Shown: in pieces, positions 1 through 8,051 of the stretch
Numbering within the stretch: the stretch's first letter is position 1
How the letters are laid out: each line of letters begins with the position of its first letter
NCBI GenBank assembly: GCA_040877875.1
Contig: JBBDNC010000120.1
Location: 1-18,621 of the forward strand
Length of the DNA stretch: 18,621 nt
Direction of reading: 5' to 3'
Origin: JBBDNC01 sp040877875
GTDB lineage: Bacteria; Bacteroidota; Rhodothermia; Balneolales; Balneolaceae
Position numbers and translations under genes: made by a program
Notes under the pieces: model-generated
The model's input: only the letters and a program-made list of their open reading frames with translations
The model's database searches: none
What the model was told of the DNA's origin: nothing

Positions 1-448
1 TTGTCCGCCGATTCGCAAAAAAGTAAGCCAGTTGTGAGGATAAAAATTTCATTTGATCAAATTAAACGAAGAAATTCATATTGTATTTACTCTTGATCCT
101 TTCACTTCATTACGAGAAGGATCCTCATAGTCTATCCGAGGCAATAGATCATTGAAAGCTGACAGACGGGGAATATCAAATAAATCCAATCAATTCATCC
201 GGCGGCTATTTCAAATTAAAGTTTAATTTCACTTTAGATCCATTAACAAGCGCAGATATTTTCCCGCCCGTCTAAAATATTGATACGGTTGTATTTATAA
301 AATTATTTTTAATCGAAAAGCCGACACTCAAATATACTAAAGTTTAAACGGCTTTTTGCTCAACTCATTAGCAATTCTGGGGTTTTAATCCTTAAATTAG
401 GAGCTATTCAAAAACCTGCCGGGCAATCTTCTAACCGAACCTCATACG
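1..448. other. Gene-free AT-rich left end
   Basis: I see no convincing reading frame here. The stretch is AT-rich with frequent stops in all frames. It probably holds the end of a transcript from outside the window and the promoter of the outer-membrane protein gene at 449. I could not pick out a clear promoter. A weak stem at 316-357 is listed separately. Confidence 0.5.
316..357. terminator. Weak terminator-like stem
   Basis: AAAAGCCG (316-323) is matched by CGGCTTTT (349-356), followed by one more T. The 25-nt loop is long for an intrinsic terminator, so this is only a possible transcript end between a gene left of the window and the gene at 449. Confidence 0.25.
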
Positions 449-1696
449 GTGTTCCGATACGTATTTATTTACCTTTTACTAACCGCTCTCCTGACCGTCT
501 GGATCGATTCCGTACAGGCTCAAACGGATCAGCGTCAGCCTATCCCGAATGTCTACCTGGATTGCCAGAGATGTAATTTCAGTTATATCCGCACCAATAT
601 CTCAATGGTTAACTATGTCCGGGATCAGGATGATGCCGATATTTACCTGCGAATTACGGATGCAAGAACCGGCAGCGGACGGGAATATACCCTGGACTTC
701 AGGGGAATCCCACCTTTTTCTACACGCAGAGATACGTTGATTTACGTGAGTCCAAGCACCGACAGCAGTGATGAGGAGCGTGCGGAACTGGCCCGTTACA
801 TCAAAATCGGGCTGGTTCCATTTGTCACCCACACGATAGCGATGCGGAATTTGAATATACTTTATGAGCCCCCGGACGAGGGAATCGAAGCGGAGGAGGA
901 AATAGAGGATCCGTGGAATAGCTGGGTATTTGATGTGAGTGTACGATCTTCTCTAAGCGGCAAGGAAACCGAAAACAATTTCGGACTATATAGCGGTTTC
1001 TTTGCCGAACGAATAACGGAAGACTGGAAAATCCGGACCCGGGTTCGGGGGGAAATCAATCGAAGGTCGATCGAGCTTTCGGAAGGCACCTCCCATATCA
1101 ACCGTGACTGGGGAGAATATTGGGGACTCTACGCATACAGCATCAATGATCATGCATCCGTAGGGTTGTATTCCAGGGTAAATTTTTCAAGAACCGGTAA
1201 TATCAATTTTAATATTGAAGCCTCACCGGCGATTGAATATAATTTTTTCCCGTATGGAGAATACCAGGAACGACGATTTTTATTACGGTATCACATCACC
1301 CCTTCCTATACCAACTACTTCGAGACGACGGTTTTCCTCAAAGATTCTGAATTTATCCTTCAACAGGTCCTCTCCACCCGCTTGAGATATGATCAACCAT
1401 GGGGCAGAATCGATATATCGGTGTCCGGGTCCAATTATTTTCATGATACTTCGATCAACCGGCTGGAATTCAACCCCTCATTCAACATCCGGATTATCCG
1501 CGGGTTGTCGGTCAGCATTTCGGGACGATATCGCCTGATCAACGACCAGATTTCCCTGCCCGCAGGTGATATATCCGACGAAGACCGGTTGACAGGAGCC
1601 CGGCAACAGGCCACATCCTATGATTACAGCGTCTCGTTTGGACTATCCTATACTTTCGGATCGATCTATAGCAATATTGTAAACTCCAGGTTCTAA
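449..1696 (+). CDS. Predicted outer-membrane beta-barrel protein, unknown function
   Basis: I do not recognise a named family. The 415-residue product starts with a signal peptide: charged MFRY, a hydrophobic stretch over about residues 5-18, and a likely cleavage after VQA near residue 24. Residues 30-140 form a periplasmic-type domain containing a CxxC pair (C38, C41). From about residue 157 to the end there are alternating hydrophobic and aromatic beta-strands typical of an outer-membrane barrel, and the protein ends in Phe, the usual last residue recognised by the Bam machinery. The start is GTG at 449: the frame is open back to a TAG at 398 but no ATG lies in between, and the signal peptide begins right at the GTG. 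No Shine-Dalgarno sequence is visible. It stands alone, 231 bases before rlmN. A small porin-like or surface protein is likely, but the cargo is unknown. Confidence 0.75.
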   Translation: MFRYVFIYLLLTALLTVWIDSVQAQTDQRQPIPNVYLDCQRCNFSYIRTNISMVNYVRDQDDADIYLRITDARTGSGREYTLDFRGIPPFSTRRDTLIYVSPSTDSSDEERAELARYIKIGLVPFVTHTIAMRNLNILYEPPDEGIEAEEEIEDPWNSWVFDVSVRSSLSGKETENNFGLYSGFFAERITEDWKIRTRVRGEINRRSIELSEGTSHINRDWGEYWGLYAYSINDHASVGLYSRVNFSRTGNINFNIEASPAIEYNFFPYGEYQERRFLLRYHITPSYTNYFETTVFLKDSEFILQQVLSTRLRYDQPWGRIDISVSGSNYFHDTSINRLEFNPSFNIRIIRGLSVSISGRYRLINDQISLPAGDISDEDRLTGARQQATSYDYSVSFGLSYTFGSIYSNIVNSRF

Positions 1697-1721
1697 ATCG
1701 AAATGAGAACACATCCGCCGT

Positions 1722-1756
1722 CCGGGAAACAGGCAGATGAAACAATCTTTTCCCGG
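1722..1756. other. Stem-loop downstream of the barrel protein gene
   Basis: CCGGGAAA (1722-1729) is perfectly complementary to TTTCCCGG (1749-1756), with a 19-nt loop. It starts 26 bases after the stop codon at 1696. There is no T-run after the right arm, so it may be a 3' end or mRNA-stabilising structure rather than a strong intrinsic terminator. Confidence 0.35.
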
Positions 1757-1927
1757 CAATCCGAGGTGGATGGTCTGGTCCCGGCACGCTGACAGGAGAG
1801 GATTCTGAAGGCACATCCAACCGATCAAAAAGAAATTTTTCACTTTAATGGTTTCACCTGTTGCCTTCACTGGTTTCTTTAGCCCTCTCCTACGTATTCT
1901 ATCGAATTGTTCGTATTTTTATCCGTT

Positions 1928-3055
1928 ATGACAGACGTGACAACCCGAAAAAAAAACAGTACGCAAACAGACCTCAAATCCCTGACAAGGGAGGAGCTTT
2001 CGGATTTTTGCGAGAAACTGGGACTTCAATCCTACCGGGCTGATCAGATTTTCCAATGGCTCTATGAAAAAGGGGTTTCTTCGTTTGAGGAAATGACCAA
2101 CCTTTCCAAAGAGCTGCGTGCCCGACTGGAAGAGATTGCCAAAGTTGGGCGTATCAAAATCCACAATCAACAGGAATCGGCCGACGGAACGGTGAAATTC
2201 CTGTTCGAACTGGATGACGAACACCGGGACAAAGTCGAAGCAGTGTTAATTCCTGATTTTTATTCCGACGGTTCCGTTAACCGGCTCACCGTCTGTGTTT
2301 CCTCCCAGGTTGGCTGTATATTCGGTTGCAGCTTTTGTGCTACCGGTAAAATGGGATTTTTCCGGAATCTGACGGTCGGCGAAATTGTCGACCAGGTCCA
2401 GATTATCAATGAACTTTGCAAGGAGAAGTTCGATAAAAAAATTACCAATGTCGTATATATGGGCATGGGAGAACCGCTGCATAACTATCGTGCCGTTGTG
2501 GAATCGGCTGCAATCCTTTCCGATCCCATGGGGATCGAACTTTCACCGAAACGAATCACCATATCCACCGTGGGGCTAACCAAACAGATCAAGCAACTGG
2601 CTGAAGAACAGCAGCCGTTCAGGCTGGCCATTTCTCTGCATGCGGCCGACGACGAGAAGAGAAACCAAATCATGCCGATCAATCAGTCTCTGAACCTGAC
2701 CCAACTTGAAGAGGCTGTTCGAACCTATTACAACGAACTCATGCAACCGGTAACCTACGAGTACCTGTTGTTCGACCAGTTCAACGATTCACCTCAAGAT
2801 GCCCAAAAACTTGCCGACATCGTTCAGTGGGTTCCGGCCAAGGTGAATATCATCATGTATAATAAAGTGGAAGGGGTACAACTCAAGCGTGCAAAAGAGG
2901 ACCGGCTCGATAAATTTATGCTTACGCTCATCGACCGCGGAGTCACTGCTACGGTCCGGCGAAGCCGGGGCGACGATATCGACGCAGGATGTGGCCAACT
3001 GGCCATCCGTGAAGGACAGGAAAAAGGGAAAAGCCTGAATACAGTGAACCGTTAA
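1928..3055 (+). CDS. rlmN: 23S rRNA (adenine-2503-C2)-methyltransferase RlmN
   Basis: This radical-SAM enzyme methylates C2 of A2503 in 23S rRNA (and A37 of some tRNAs in characterised homologues), working in the cytoplasm. Numbered from ATG 1928 (375 residues), the Fe4S4-binding CxxxCxxC is C130, C134 and C137 in VGCIFGCSFCATGK. The two catalytic cysteines are C123 (TVCVSSQ) and C355 (DAGCGQL), the same spacing as in the E. coli enzyme. YMGMGEPLHNY, which interacts with SAM, is also present. An N-terminal helical domain with Q43-W44-L45 (FQWLYEKG) is typical. I chose ATG 1928 over the in-frame TTG at 1907 because the extra seven residues are not family-like. It appears monocistronic and is convergent with lepB. 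Confidence 0.96.
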   Translation: MTDVTTRKKNSTQTDLKSLTREELSDFCEKLGLQSYRADQIFQWLYEKGVSSFEEMTNLSKELRARLEEIAKVGRIKIHNQQESADGTVKFLFELDDEHRDKVEAVLIPDFYSDGSVNRLTVCVSSQVGCIFGCSFCATGKMGFFRNLTVGEIVDQVQIINELCKEKFDKKITNVVYMGMGEPLHNYRAVVESAAILSDPMGIELSPKRITISTVGLTKQIKQLAEEQQPFRLAISLHAADDEKRNQIMPINQSLNLTQLEEAVRTYYNELMQPVTYEYLLFDQFNDSPQDAQKLADIVQWVPAKVNIIMYNKVEGVQLKRAKEDRLDKFMLTLIDRGVTATVRRSRGDDIDAGCGQLAIREGQEKGKSLNTVNR

Positions 3056-3153
3056 CAGTCAGCAGTATTTCAGCGTGGCAGACTGATTGTTCGTAACCTT
3101 GCAACCATCTTCCAATTCCCGGATTATTACAGAAGTTTCAGGTAAAAGAAATT

Positions 3154-3198
3154 TGTTAACAGATAACTGTTTACTGCTTACTAATCACTGATACACTG
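3154..3198. repeat. Degenerate CAGT-type simple repeat
   Basis: Read on the minus strand, this spacer between rlmN and lepB is a run of CAGT-containing units of about eight bases (CAGTGTAT, CAGTGATT, CAGTAAAC). The 13-mer CAGTGTATCAGTG, the reverse complement of 3186-3198, also occurs in the octamer array at 12988-13035. It looks like a decayed copy of the same kind of simple repeat. Confidence 0.4.
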
Positions 3199-3200
3199 TT

Positions 3201-4286
3201 TTAATCGTGGATCATGTTCAACAGTCTGTTAAATCGCGGGAGCCAGCGTTCGCTATCCCAGGAAAAGTAGATGATGCTTGCTTTCCCGATGATATGATCC
3301 TCGGGGACAAACCCCCAATACCGGCTGTCCTCACTGTCGTCGCGATTATCCCCCATCATAAAATAGTAATCCATCTGTAGGGTATACCGATTCGTTTCTT
3401 CTCCATTGATGATAAACCGGTCGCCCTCCCTTTGTACAGAATTGCGTTCGTAACGTTCCAGAATATTTTGATAGATATGCCAGTTTTCGGCAGTCAATTC
3501 CACTTCCTGACCGGCTTGGGGAACCGTAAAAGCTTTCATGTTATCATGATTTTGAAAACCGCTTGAGAAACTGAAATCCCGCCTGCTGAATTCATGGAAA
3601 TCCTCAGGTAAAACAAACGGCTCCACATTATTCACTTCACTCCATCCTTCCATTTCCTCAGCAAGGCCGGGAGTCATATTAATGATATAAATACTATTCC
3701 CGGCACCGGTTTGTACCAGGCTTCCACCCGCTTCCCGGATTTTGGCGGGACTCAAACGGACCCGTTCCCGCGTATCAACACGGTAATGCTGCATCATCGA
3801 GTCAACATACTCTTCAGGTTCTCCATTGACATAGAGCCTTTTACTCCGGATTTCAAGCTGATCTCCAGGCATGCCGACCAAGCGTTTAATATAATTGGTT
3901 TTTGAAGATGCCGGGCCGATATCAATAGGATAGTTAAATACGACGATGTCATTTCGTTCAATATCCATAAACCCTGGCAATCGTGTCCACGGCACATCAA
4001 CCCCCGGCACATAAAGATCGGTAAATGGCACACCGAACGTCATCGGCGTACGAGCACCATATGCCATTTTTGACACCAGCAGAAAATCCCCTGTGAGAAG
4101 AGTTTTTTCCATCGAAGGGGTAGGAATGCGATACGCACCGAAAAAGAAAGTCCGCAATATAATGGCAGCGATCGCTGCAAATAGGAATGCATCAAACCAC
4201 TCCCGCGCCCAGTGCTTTGCCTGCAGTTCTTCTTCATTTTGATTTTTACGTGCCCGGGATCTTGACTGTCTTTTTTTGTTTGACAA
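3201..4286 (-). CDS. lepB: Signal peptidase I (LepB), long form
   Basis: This membrane protease removes signal peptides from exported proteins on the outer face of the inner membrane. One transmembrane helix lies at about residues 31-49. The catalytic serine is S58 in IPTPSMEKTL and the general-base lysine is K134 in NYIKRLVGMPGD. The conserved late box GDNRDDSEDSRYWG is at 312-325. At 361 residues it is longer than minimal enzymes: about 145 residues (roughly 160-305) are inserted between the Lys box and the last box, as in other Bacteroidota-type LepB proteins. The start is TTG at 4284-4286. The first in-frame Met lies after the catalytic serine, so an upstream non-ATG start is required; ATT just upstream is less likely. 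It is the last gene of the lepA-lepB group, 161 bases after the small exported protein gene. Confidence 0.95.
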   Translation of the reverse strand: MSNKKRQSRSRARKNQNEEELQAKHWAREWFDAFLFAAIAAIILRTFFFGAYRIPTPSMEKTLLTGDFLLVSKMAYGARTPMTFGVPFTDLYVPGVDVPWTRLPGFMDIERNDIVVFNYPIDIGPASSKTNYIKRLVGMPGDQLEIRSKRLYVNGEPEEYVDSMMQHYRVDTRERVRLSPAKIREAGGSLVQTGAGNSIYIINMTPGLAEEMEGWSEVNNVEPFVLPEDFHEFSRRDFSFSSGFQNHDNMKAFTVPQAGQEVELTAENWHIYQNILERYERNSVQREGDRFIINGEETNRYTLQMDYYFMMGDNRDDSEDSRYWGFVPEDHIIGKASIIYFSWDSERWLPRFNRLLNMIHD

Positions 4287-4447
4287 AATAGTTTCTGTTA
4301 TTCGTTAATTAGATTCCCAACTTTCACAATCCATGAAATGAAGTCAGTTATTATTCGAAATCTTACTAAAACTGATCGAGGCTCTGCATAAGCTCAGGTT
4401 CACTTGTTGGAAATTTTCCGTTTCACAACTCAAGTATAAAAGCTCAG

Positions 4448-5023
4448 TTAGTTATTAAAGGAACCGGGTTTCTCAATCGGGTCACGGACAAATTCATCAT
4501 CTTTGTATTCCACCCGGTACCACTGCTCCCTTTCGGGAGAAAAGAAATAATCACTAAACGGAGCCAGCTCACTTTCCTCCATTAACATCCGGGTCAGTGT
4601 TCGTTTAACCTGGGGCATCATATCCACATACCTGCTGGCGCCTACATAGACCAGACCATTTTCAAACGGGCCGTCCAGATCCAGGATCATCATCGGAATT
4701 TCATCATCAATGACAAACCAGTATTCGAATTGAACCGCTTTTCCCGGCCGGAAGTTTTCTTCAATGAGATCCCCTATTGTCTGGGTTGGGTCACCAAATG
4801 CCGATTGTAGGCGGGCCCTGAGTTCAACGGTTGGAATCCGGTCGATGGTTGTCGGATTATATAACCCCTGGCCTGTCCACTGAATATCGGCATATTCGGA
4901 TTGAAAAGCCGAACGCTCCGAATGGGGAATCTTGCGTATTTCAGGATCTTCAAACTGAGCCTGTACAACGGATGCCCCGAGCAGAAAAATACAGATGACG
5001 AGTAAATACCTGCGTATCAGCAT
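4448..5023 (-). CDS. Small exported protein of unknown function between lepA and lepB
   Basis: I do not recognise a named family. The 191-residue product has a clear signal peptide (MLIRRY, then a hydrophobic core, likely cleaved after VQA near residue 22) and no further membrane segment, so it is predicted to be periplasmic or secreted. The mature part is acidic and aromatic-rich, with motifs such as FEYWFVIDDEIPMMILDLDG and a C-terminal WYRVEYKDDEF. It has no catalytic signature I can name. It starts 33 bases after the lepA stop and lies 161 bases before lepB, which implies co-transcription and perhaps a link to secretion or the envelope, though that is inference. The ATG start directly precedes the signal peptide. 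Confidence 0.8.
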   Translation of the reverse strand: MLIRRYLLVICIFLLGASVVQAQFEDPEIRKIPHSERSAFQSEYADIQWTGQGLYNPTTIDRIPTVELRARLQSAFGDPTQTIGDLIEENFRPGKAVQFEYWFVIDDEIPMMILDLDGPFENGLVYVGASRYVDMMPQVKRTLTRMLMEESELAPFSDYFFSPEREQWYRVEYKDDEFVRDPIEKPGSFNN

Positions 5024-5056
5024 ATGAATAAAAAATTATAGATTAATTGGATTCGG

Positions 5057-6874
5057 TTAATCATCTTCGTCCATTGATAAAACAGCCAGGAATGCTTCCT
5101 GTGGCACATCCACGGATCCTACCTGCTTCATTCGTTTTTTCCCTTCCTTCTGTTTTTCAATCAATTTCCGTTTTCTGGTGATATCACCCCCGTAGCACTT
5201 TGCCGTGACATCCTTCTTCAAAGCCCGTACAGTATCCCTCGCTATGACTCTGGAACCGATTGCCGCCTGAACAGCCACTTCAAATTGCTGACGGGGGATT
5301 AGTTCCTTTAGCTTGGCACACACCCGCCGCCCCTGGTCATAGGCTTTGTCACGATGAGTGATACTGGACAACGCATCCACAGGGTCACCGTTCAACATTA
5401 TATCCAAACGTACCAAATCCCCTTTTCGGTATTCTAAAAATTCATAATCCAGAGACGCATATCCGCGGGTACCGCTCTTTAACCGATCGTAGAAGTCGAA
5501 CACTACTTCGGCCATTGGCAGTTCGTAGGTGATTTCAACACGGTTGTTCTGCATAAAGAGCTGGTTTACATAAATTCCGCGACGCTCCTGGCAAAGCTTC
5601 ATAATCGGGCCGATATAATCGGCCGGTGTAAGAATTGTTGCCTTGATATAGGGTTCATAGACAAGTTCAATCTTCCCGACATCCGGCATCTCACTCGGGT
5701 TGTCGACCAGTACTTTTTTCTCTTCTCCCCGTTCCTGCTTGATCACCTGATACTGTACGTTCGGAACGGTGGTTATGATATCAATATTGAATTCACGGTC
5801 CAATCTCTCCTGAACGATTTCCATATGCAGAAGTCCGAGGAATCCTGCGCGGAATCCGAAACCGAGGGCCTGGGAGGTTTCCGGCTGATATTGCAGGGAG
5901 GCATCGTTAAGCTGCAGCTTCTCAAGCGCACTTCTCAGATCTTCAAAATCATCTGCGTTGGTCGGATAAATGCCACTGAAAACCATCGGCTTGACTTCCT
6001 TATAACCGGGTATGGGTTCTTCCGCCCTTCTTTTATTATGAGTAATGGTATCTCCCACACGAGCATCCTGCAGGGATTTGACACTTCCGATTACATACCC
6101 TACTTCCCCGGCTTCCAGCTTGTCGGTCGGTTCTTTTTTTAACTTTAAATACCCGATCTCTTCGGCATCGTATTCCTCCTTTTTGGTAGCCATGAAATAG
6201 ATATCATCCCCTTTTCGAAGGGTCCCTTCCATGACACGGACATAGACAATCGAACCGCGATACGTGTTGAAGATGGAATCAAAGATCAGTGCCCGAAGCG
6301 GCTTATCCGAATCTCTCGACGGACCCGGAATTCGATGGACGATCGCTTCAAGGAGTTCTTCCACTCCTTCACCTGTTTTGCCCGATACTTTCAGGATCTC
6401 TTCAGGGTCACATCCGATCAGGTCGATAATCTGCTGGGAAACCCCGGCGATATCAGCACCCGGCAAATCAATTTTATTCAACACCGGTATAATCTCCAGG
6501 TTCTGTTCGAGCGCCTGGTACAAATTGGAAAGGGTTTGTGCTTCTATTCCCTGGGAGGCATCCACGATCAACAATCCTCCTTCACAAGCCTTGAGCGCAC
6601 GGGATACTTCATATGAAAAATCAACGTGGCCAGGTGTGTCGATCAGGTTGAAGACATAATTTTCACCGTTCGGACGCCGGTAATCCATGCGGATTGCATG
6701 ACTTTTGATCGTGATCCCCCTTTCACGTTCGAGATCCATATCATCCAAAACCTGGGCCTGCATTTCTCTCTCACTGATCGCACCGGTTCGTTCAAGCAGC
6801 CGATCGGCAAGTGTAGACTTGCCATGATCAATGTGGGCAATGATGCAGAAGTTGCGAATGTTATTTTGGGACAT
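5057..6874 (-). CDS. lepA: Elongation factor 4 (LepA), ribosome back-translocase GTPase
   Basis: LepA is a translational GTPase that acts on ribosomes and has been linked to back-translocation and to 30S assembly. The 605-residue length is normal (about 600). The GTP-binding elements are all present: AHIDHGKST (13-21), RGITI (52-56), DTPGHVDF (79-86) and NKIDLPGAD (133-141). Later regions carry the EF-G-like domains and the LepA-specific C-terminal domain, with motifs such as GFRAGFLGLLHMEI and AKCYGGDITRKRKL. The ATG start at 6872-6874 gives the standard MSQNNIRNFCIIAHIDHG opening. It heads a minus-strand group with the small exported protein and lepB; lepA-lepB pairing is also known from E. 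coli. A perfect 7-bp dyad (6920-6939) lies about 45 bases upstream. Confidence 0.98.
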   Translation of the reverse strand: MSQNNIRNFCIIAHIDHGKSTLADRLLERTGAISEREMQAQVLDDMDLERERGITIKSHAIRMDYRRPNGENYVFNLIDTPGHVDFSYEVSRALKACEGGLLIVDASQGIEAQTLSNLYQALEQNLEIIPVLNKIDLPGADIAGVSQQIIDLIGCDPEEILKVSGKTGEGVEELLEAIVHRIPGPSRDSDKPLRALIFDSIFNTYRGSIVYVRVMEGTLRKGDDIYFMATKKEEYDAEEIGYLKLKKEPTDKLEAGEVGYVIGSVKSLQDARVGDTITHNKRRAEEPIPGYKEVKPMVFSGIYPTNADDFEDLRSALEKLQLNDASLQYQPETSQALGFGFRAGFLGLLHMEIVQERLDREFNIDIITTVPNVQYQVIKQERGEEKKVLVDNPSEMPDVGKIELVYEPYIKATILTPADYIGPIMKLCQERRGIYVNQLFMQNNRVEITYELPMAEVVFDFYDRLKSGTRGYASLDYEFLEYRKGDLVRLDIMLNGDPVDALSSITHRDKAYDQGRRVCAKLKELIPRQQFEVAVQAAIGSRVIARDTVRALKKDVTAKCYGGDITRKRKLIEKQKEGKKRMKQVGSVDVPQEAFLAVLSMDEDD

Positions 6875-6919
6875 CGAAGGTGGTCAATCTAAAATTTAAA
6901 CAAGCACCCAATATACAAA

Positions 6920-6939
6920 GATGCAACGGGCATTGCATC
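6920..6939. promoter_or_regulatory. Interrupted palindrome upstream of lepA
   Basis: GATGCAA (6920-6926) and TTGCATC (6933-6939) form a perfect inverted repeat around the six bases CGGGCA. It lies 45 bases before the lepA start. It could be a protein operator or a small 5'-UTR hairpin; no known regulator can be named. Confidence 0.35.
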
Positions 6940-7071
6940 AAATTGTTACTTTTTCGGGATTGTTTATTGGCTACGAACGATAAGCAGAAGGCGGGAACTT
7001 TTGAGAACGAAATCAGGATCAGGTTTTGATAACTGAAAAAACTCATCCTTTCTCAACAACCGGCTGAATAT

Positions 7072-7104
7072 AAAAAGTGCCCAAGCTATACATTTGGGCA
7101 CTTT
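7072..7104 (-). terminator. Intrinsic terminator of doxX
   Basis: AAAGTGCCCAA (7074-7084) pairs perfectly with TTGGGCACTTT (7094-7104) around a 9-nt loop, giving an 11-bp stem. On the minus strand the stem is followed by a run of five U (complement of 7072-7076), and it sits 88 bases after the doxX stop. It separates doxX from the lepA unit. Confidence 0.85.
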
Positions 7105-7191
7105 GTTATTCAGCCTCTTCATTGCACCGGATTACAGAAGATTCCTTACCGGTTAACTACCTGAACTTTGTTGATAAATAAGTGAGGTTCC

Positions 7192-7623
7192 CTATAATTG
7201 AGAACCTGAATCGGCGCCGGTTGCCGCCGGCCCGGATATCATGTTTTCGACCGAATATTTTCCACTTCCTGTGAAAAACAGGGCAAGACTCATCAGCAGC
7301 AGCAACAGGTCAATTCGCATTGGGCCCCAACCCTGTGGCATTTTAACCAATAGAATCGCAACTACCATTATAATTGCAAGTAAAATAGCCGGTATGCGAA
7401 TTTTATACCCGGCAAGGACCATCAGGCCTCCAAAAAATTCAACTATGGCGACAACCCACACCATCACCCCTGCCAATGGAATTCCGATATCTCCAAAAAA
7501 GCCTTGAGTTCCCTCAATGCCTGTCAACTTTCCCCAGCCGGTAACAATAAATACGGCTGCAACTCCTATTCGCAGTAATAAAAACGCAAGATCACTATTT
7601 TGTGACATCTTTGAATTACTCAT
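7192..7623 (-). CDS. DoxX-family integral membrane protein
   Basis: The 143-residue product has four predicted membrane helices at about 12-30, 48-68, 76-93 and 104-119, the layout of the DoxX family (PF07681). Typical family features are LLLRIGVAAVFIVTGWGKL in the first helix, the glycine-rich stretch before helix 2, and VEFFGGLMVLAGY in helix 2. Members have been linked to quinone or thiol redox reactions in the membrane, but the role here is unknown. The ATG start is backed by one of the few good Shine-Dalgarno sequences in the window, AAAGGGG seven bases upstream. It ends in the strong terminator at 7072-7104. The next gene upstream on the same strand, at 7806, is 182 bases away, so co-transcription is uncertain. 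Confidence 0.88.
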   Translation of the reverse strand: MSNSKMSQNSDLAFLLLRIGVAAVFIVTGWGKLTGIEGTQGFFGDIGIPLAGVMVWVVAIVEFFGGLMVLAGYKIRIPAILLAIIMVVAILLVKMPQGWGPMRIDLLLLLMSLALFFTGSGKYSVENMISGPAATGADSGSQL

Positions 7624-7630
7624 TTGTATT

Positions 7631-7637
7631 CCCCTTT
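7631..7637 (-). promoter_or_regulatory. Strong ribosome binding site of doxX
   Basis: Read on the minus strand the bases are AAAGGGG, seven bases before the ATG. This is a good match to the anti-SD and unusual in a window where most starts have no recognisable SD. Confidence 0.6.
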
Positions 7638-7681
7638 ATTTTATTAACATTAAACCAACTTATAACATATAAAGTTTTTTT

Positions 7682-7711
7682 TTGACATTTCATAAAAATA
7701 CCGCTTATAAG
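7682..7711 (+). promoter_or_regulatory. Rightward sigma-70-like promoter candidate
   Basis: TTGACA (7682-7687) is followed after 18 bases by TATAAG (7706-7711), matching 11 of 12 consensus bases. It points right, antisense to the small gene at 7806-8051 and towards the his operon more than 800 bases away. Whether a sigma-70 consensus applies in this lineage is uncertain. Confidence 0.3.
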
Positions 7712-7787
7712 AGGGCTGAATGGATCTTTTTAAAACAGAGAACAGATTGAGATCCTCTCATCCGTATCCTGTGGGATTCATATCACG

Positions 7788-7796
7788 CCCCCCCCC
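7788..7796. repeat. Homopolymer of nine C
   Basis: Nine consecutive C residues lie in the spacer, ten bases beyond the stop codon of the minus-strand gene at 7806. Such tracts are prone to slippage and to sequencing error. It does not interrupt any gene seen here. Confidence 0.8.
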
Positions 7797-7805
7797 ATAA
7801 AAGGG

Positions 7806-8051
7806 TTACCCTTCTATCGGGCTAAGCAGTTCTACATGAAAACGGAACTCTTTATCTTCAAAAGCCTGTGTATCGTAAATTTCACGAATCAGCTTGAAAA
7901 CTGTATCCGTATCCCCTTTCACACTCGTTGACAGGTAATTCACATCGACATCCACATCGTGTTGGGCAACAAATTCAAGAAGGTCCTGTACCTTTTCCTT
8001 CGGGTGATCGGTGTATAGAGGAATGTAGGTTAATTGTGCTATAGTTTTCAT
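7806..8051 (-). CDS. Small thiamine-binding-type protein (MTH1187/YkoF-like)
   Basis: The 81-residue protein has the size and pattern of the MTH1187/YkoF-like thiamine-binding family (Thiamine_BP, formerly DUF77): an initial beta-strand (MKTIAQLTYIPLYTD), a helix (KVQDLLEFVAQ), then the typical central motif LSTSVKGDTDTVFKLIREIY, where LST.VKGD matches the family's STxxxGdxdxvf, and a final strand (FRFHVELLSPI). The fold is a small alpha/beta ferredoxin-like unit that forms oligomers and binds thiamine or hydroxymethylpyrimidine in some members. The assignment rests on this pattern alone. ATG start with no strong SD. It lies upstream of doxX on the same strand. Thiamine genes are not seen nearby. 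Confidence 0.6.
   Translation of the reverse strand: MKTIAQLTYIPLYTDHPKEKVQDLLEFVAQHDVDVDVNYLSTSVKGDTDTVFKLIREIYDTQAFEDKEFRFHVELLSPIEG

Larger units (their letters stand above)
6875..7191. other. Intergenic region between lepA and doxX
   Basis: There is no gene in this 317-base stretch. It holds the lepA upstream region with a dyad at 6920-6939 and the intrinsic terminator of the doxX transcript at 7072-7104. I could not identify a convincing sigma-70-like lepA promoter. The minus-strand sequence TATATTGG (around 6906-6913) loosely resembles the Bacteroidota -7 consensus TAnnTTTG. Confidence 0.5.

Noticed and set aside
155..166. AAAGCTGACAGA shared with 13098-13109, and other CTGACAG occurrences in spacers
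   Set aside because: A 12-base match and short CTGACAG words are expected by chance at about this rate; flanks do not align well enough to call a repeat family.
6861..7046. 61-residue minus-strand ORF reaching into lepA
   Set aside because: It overlaps the lepA start in another frame, has no SD or conserved pattern, and is low-complexity.
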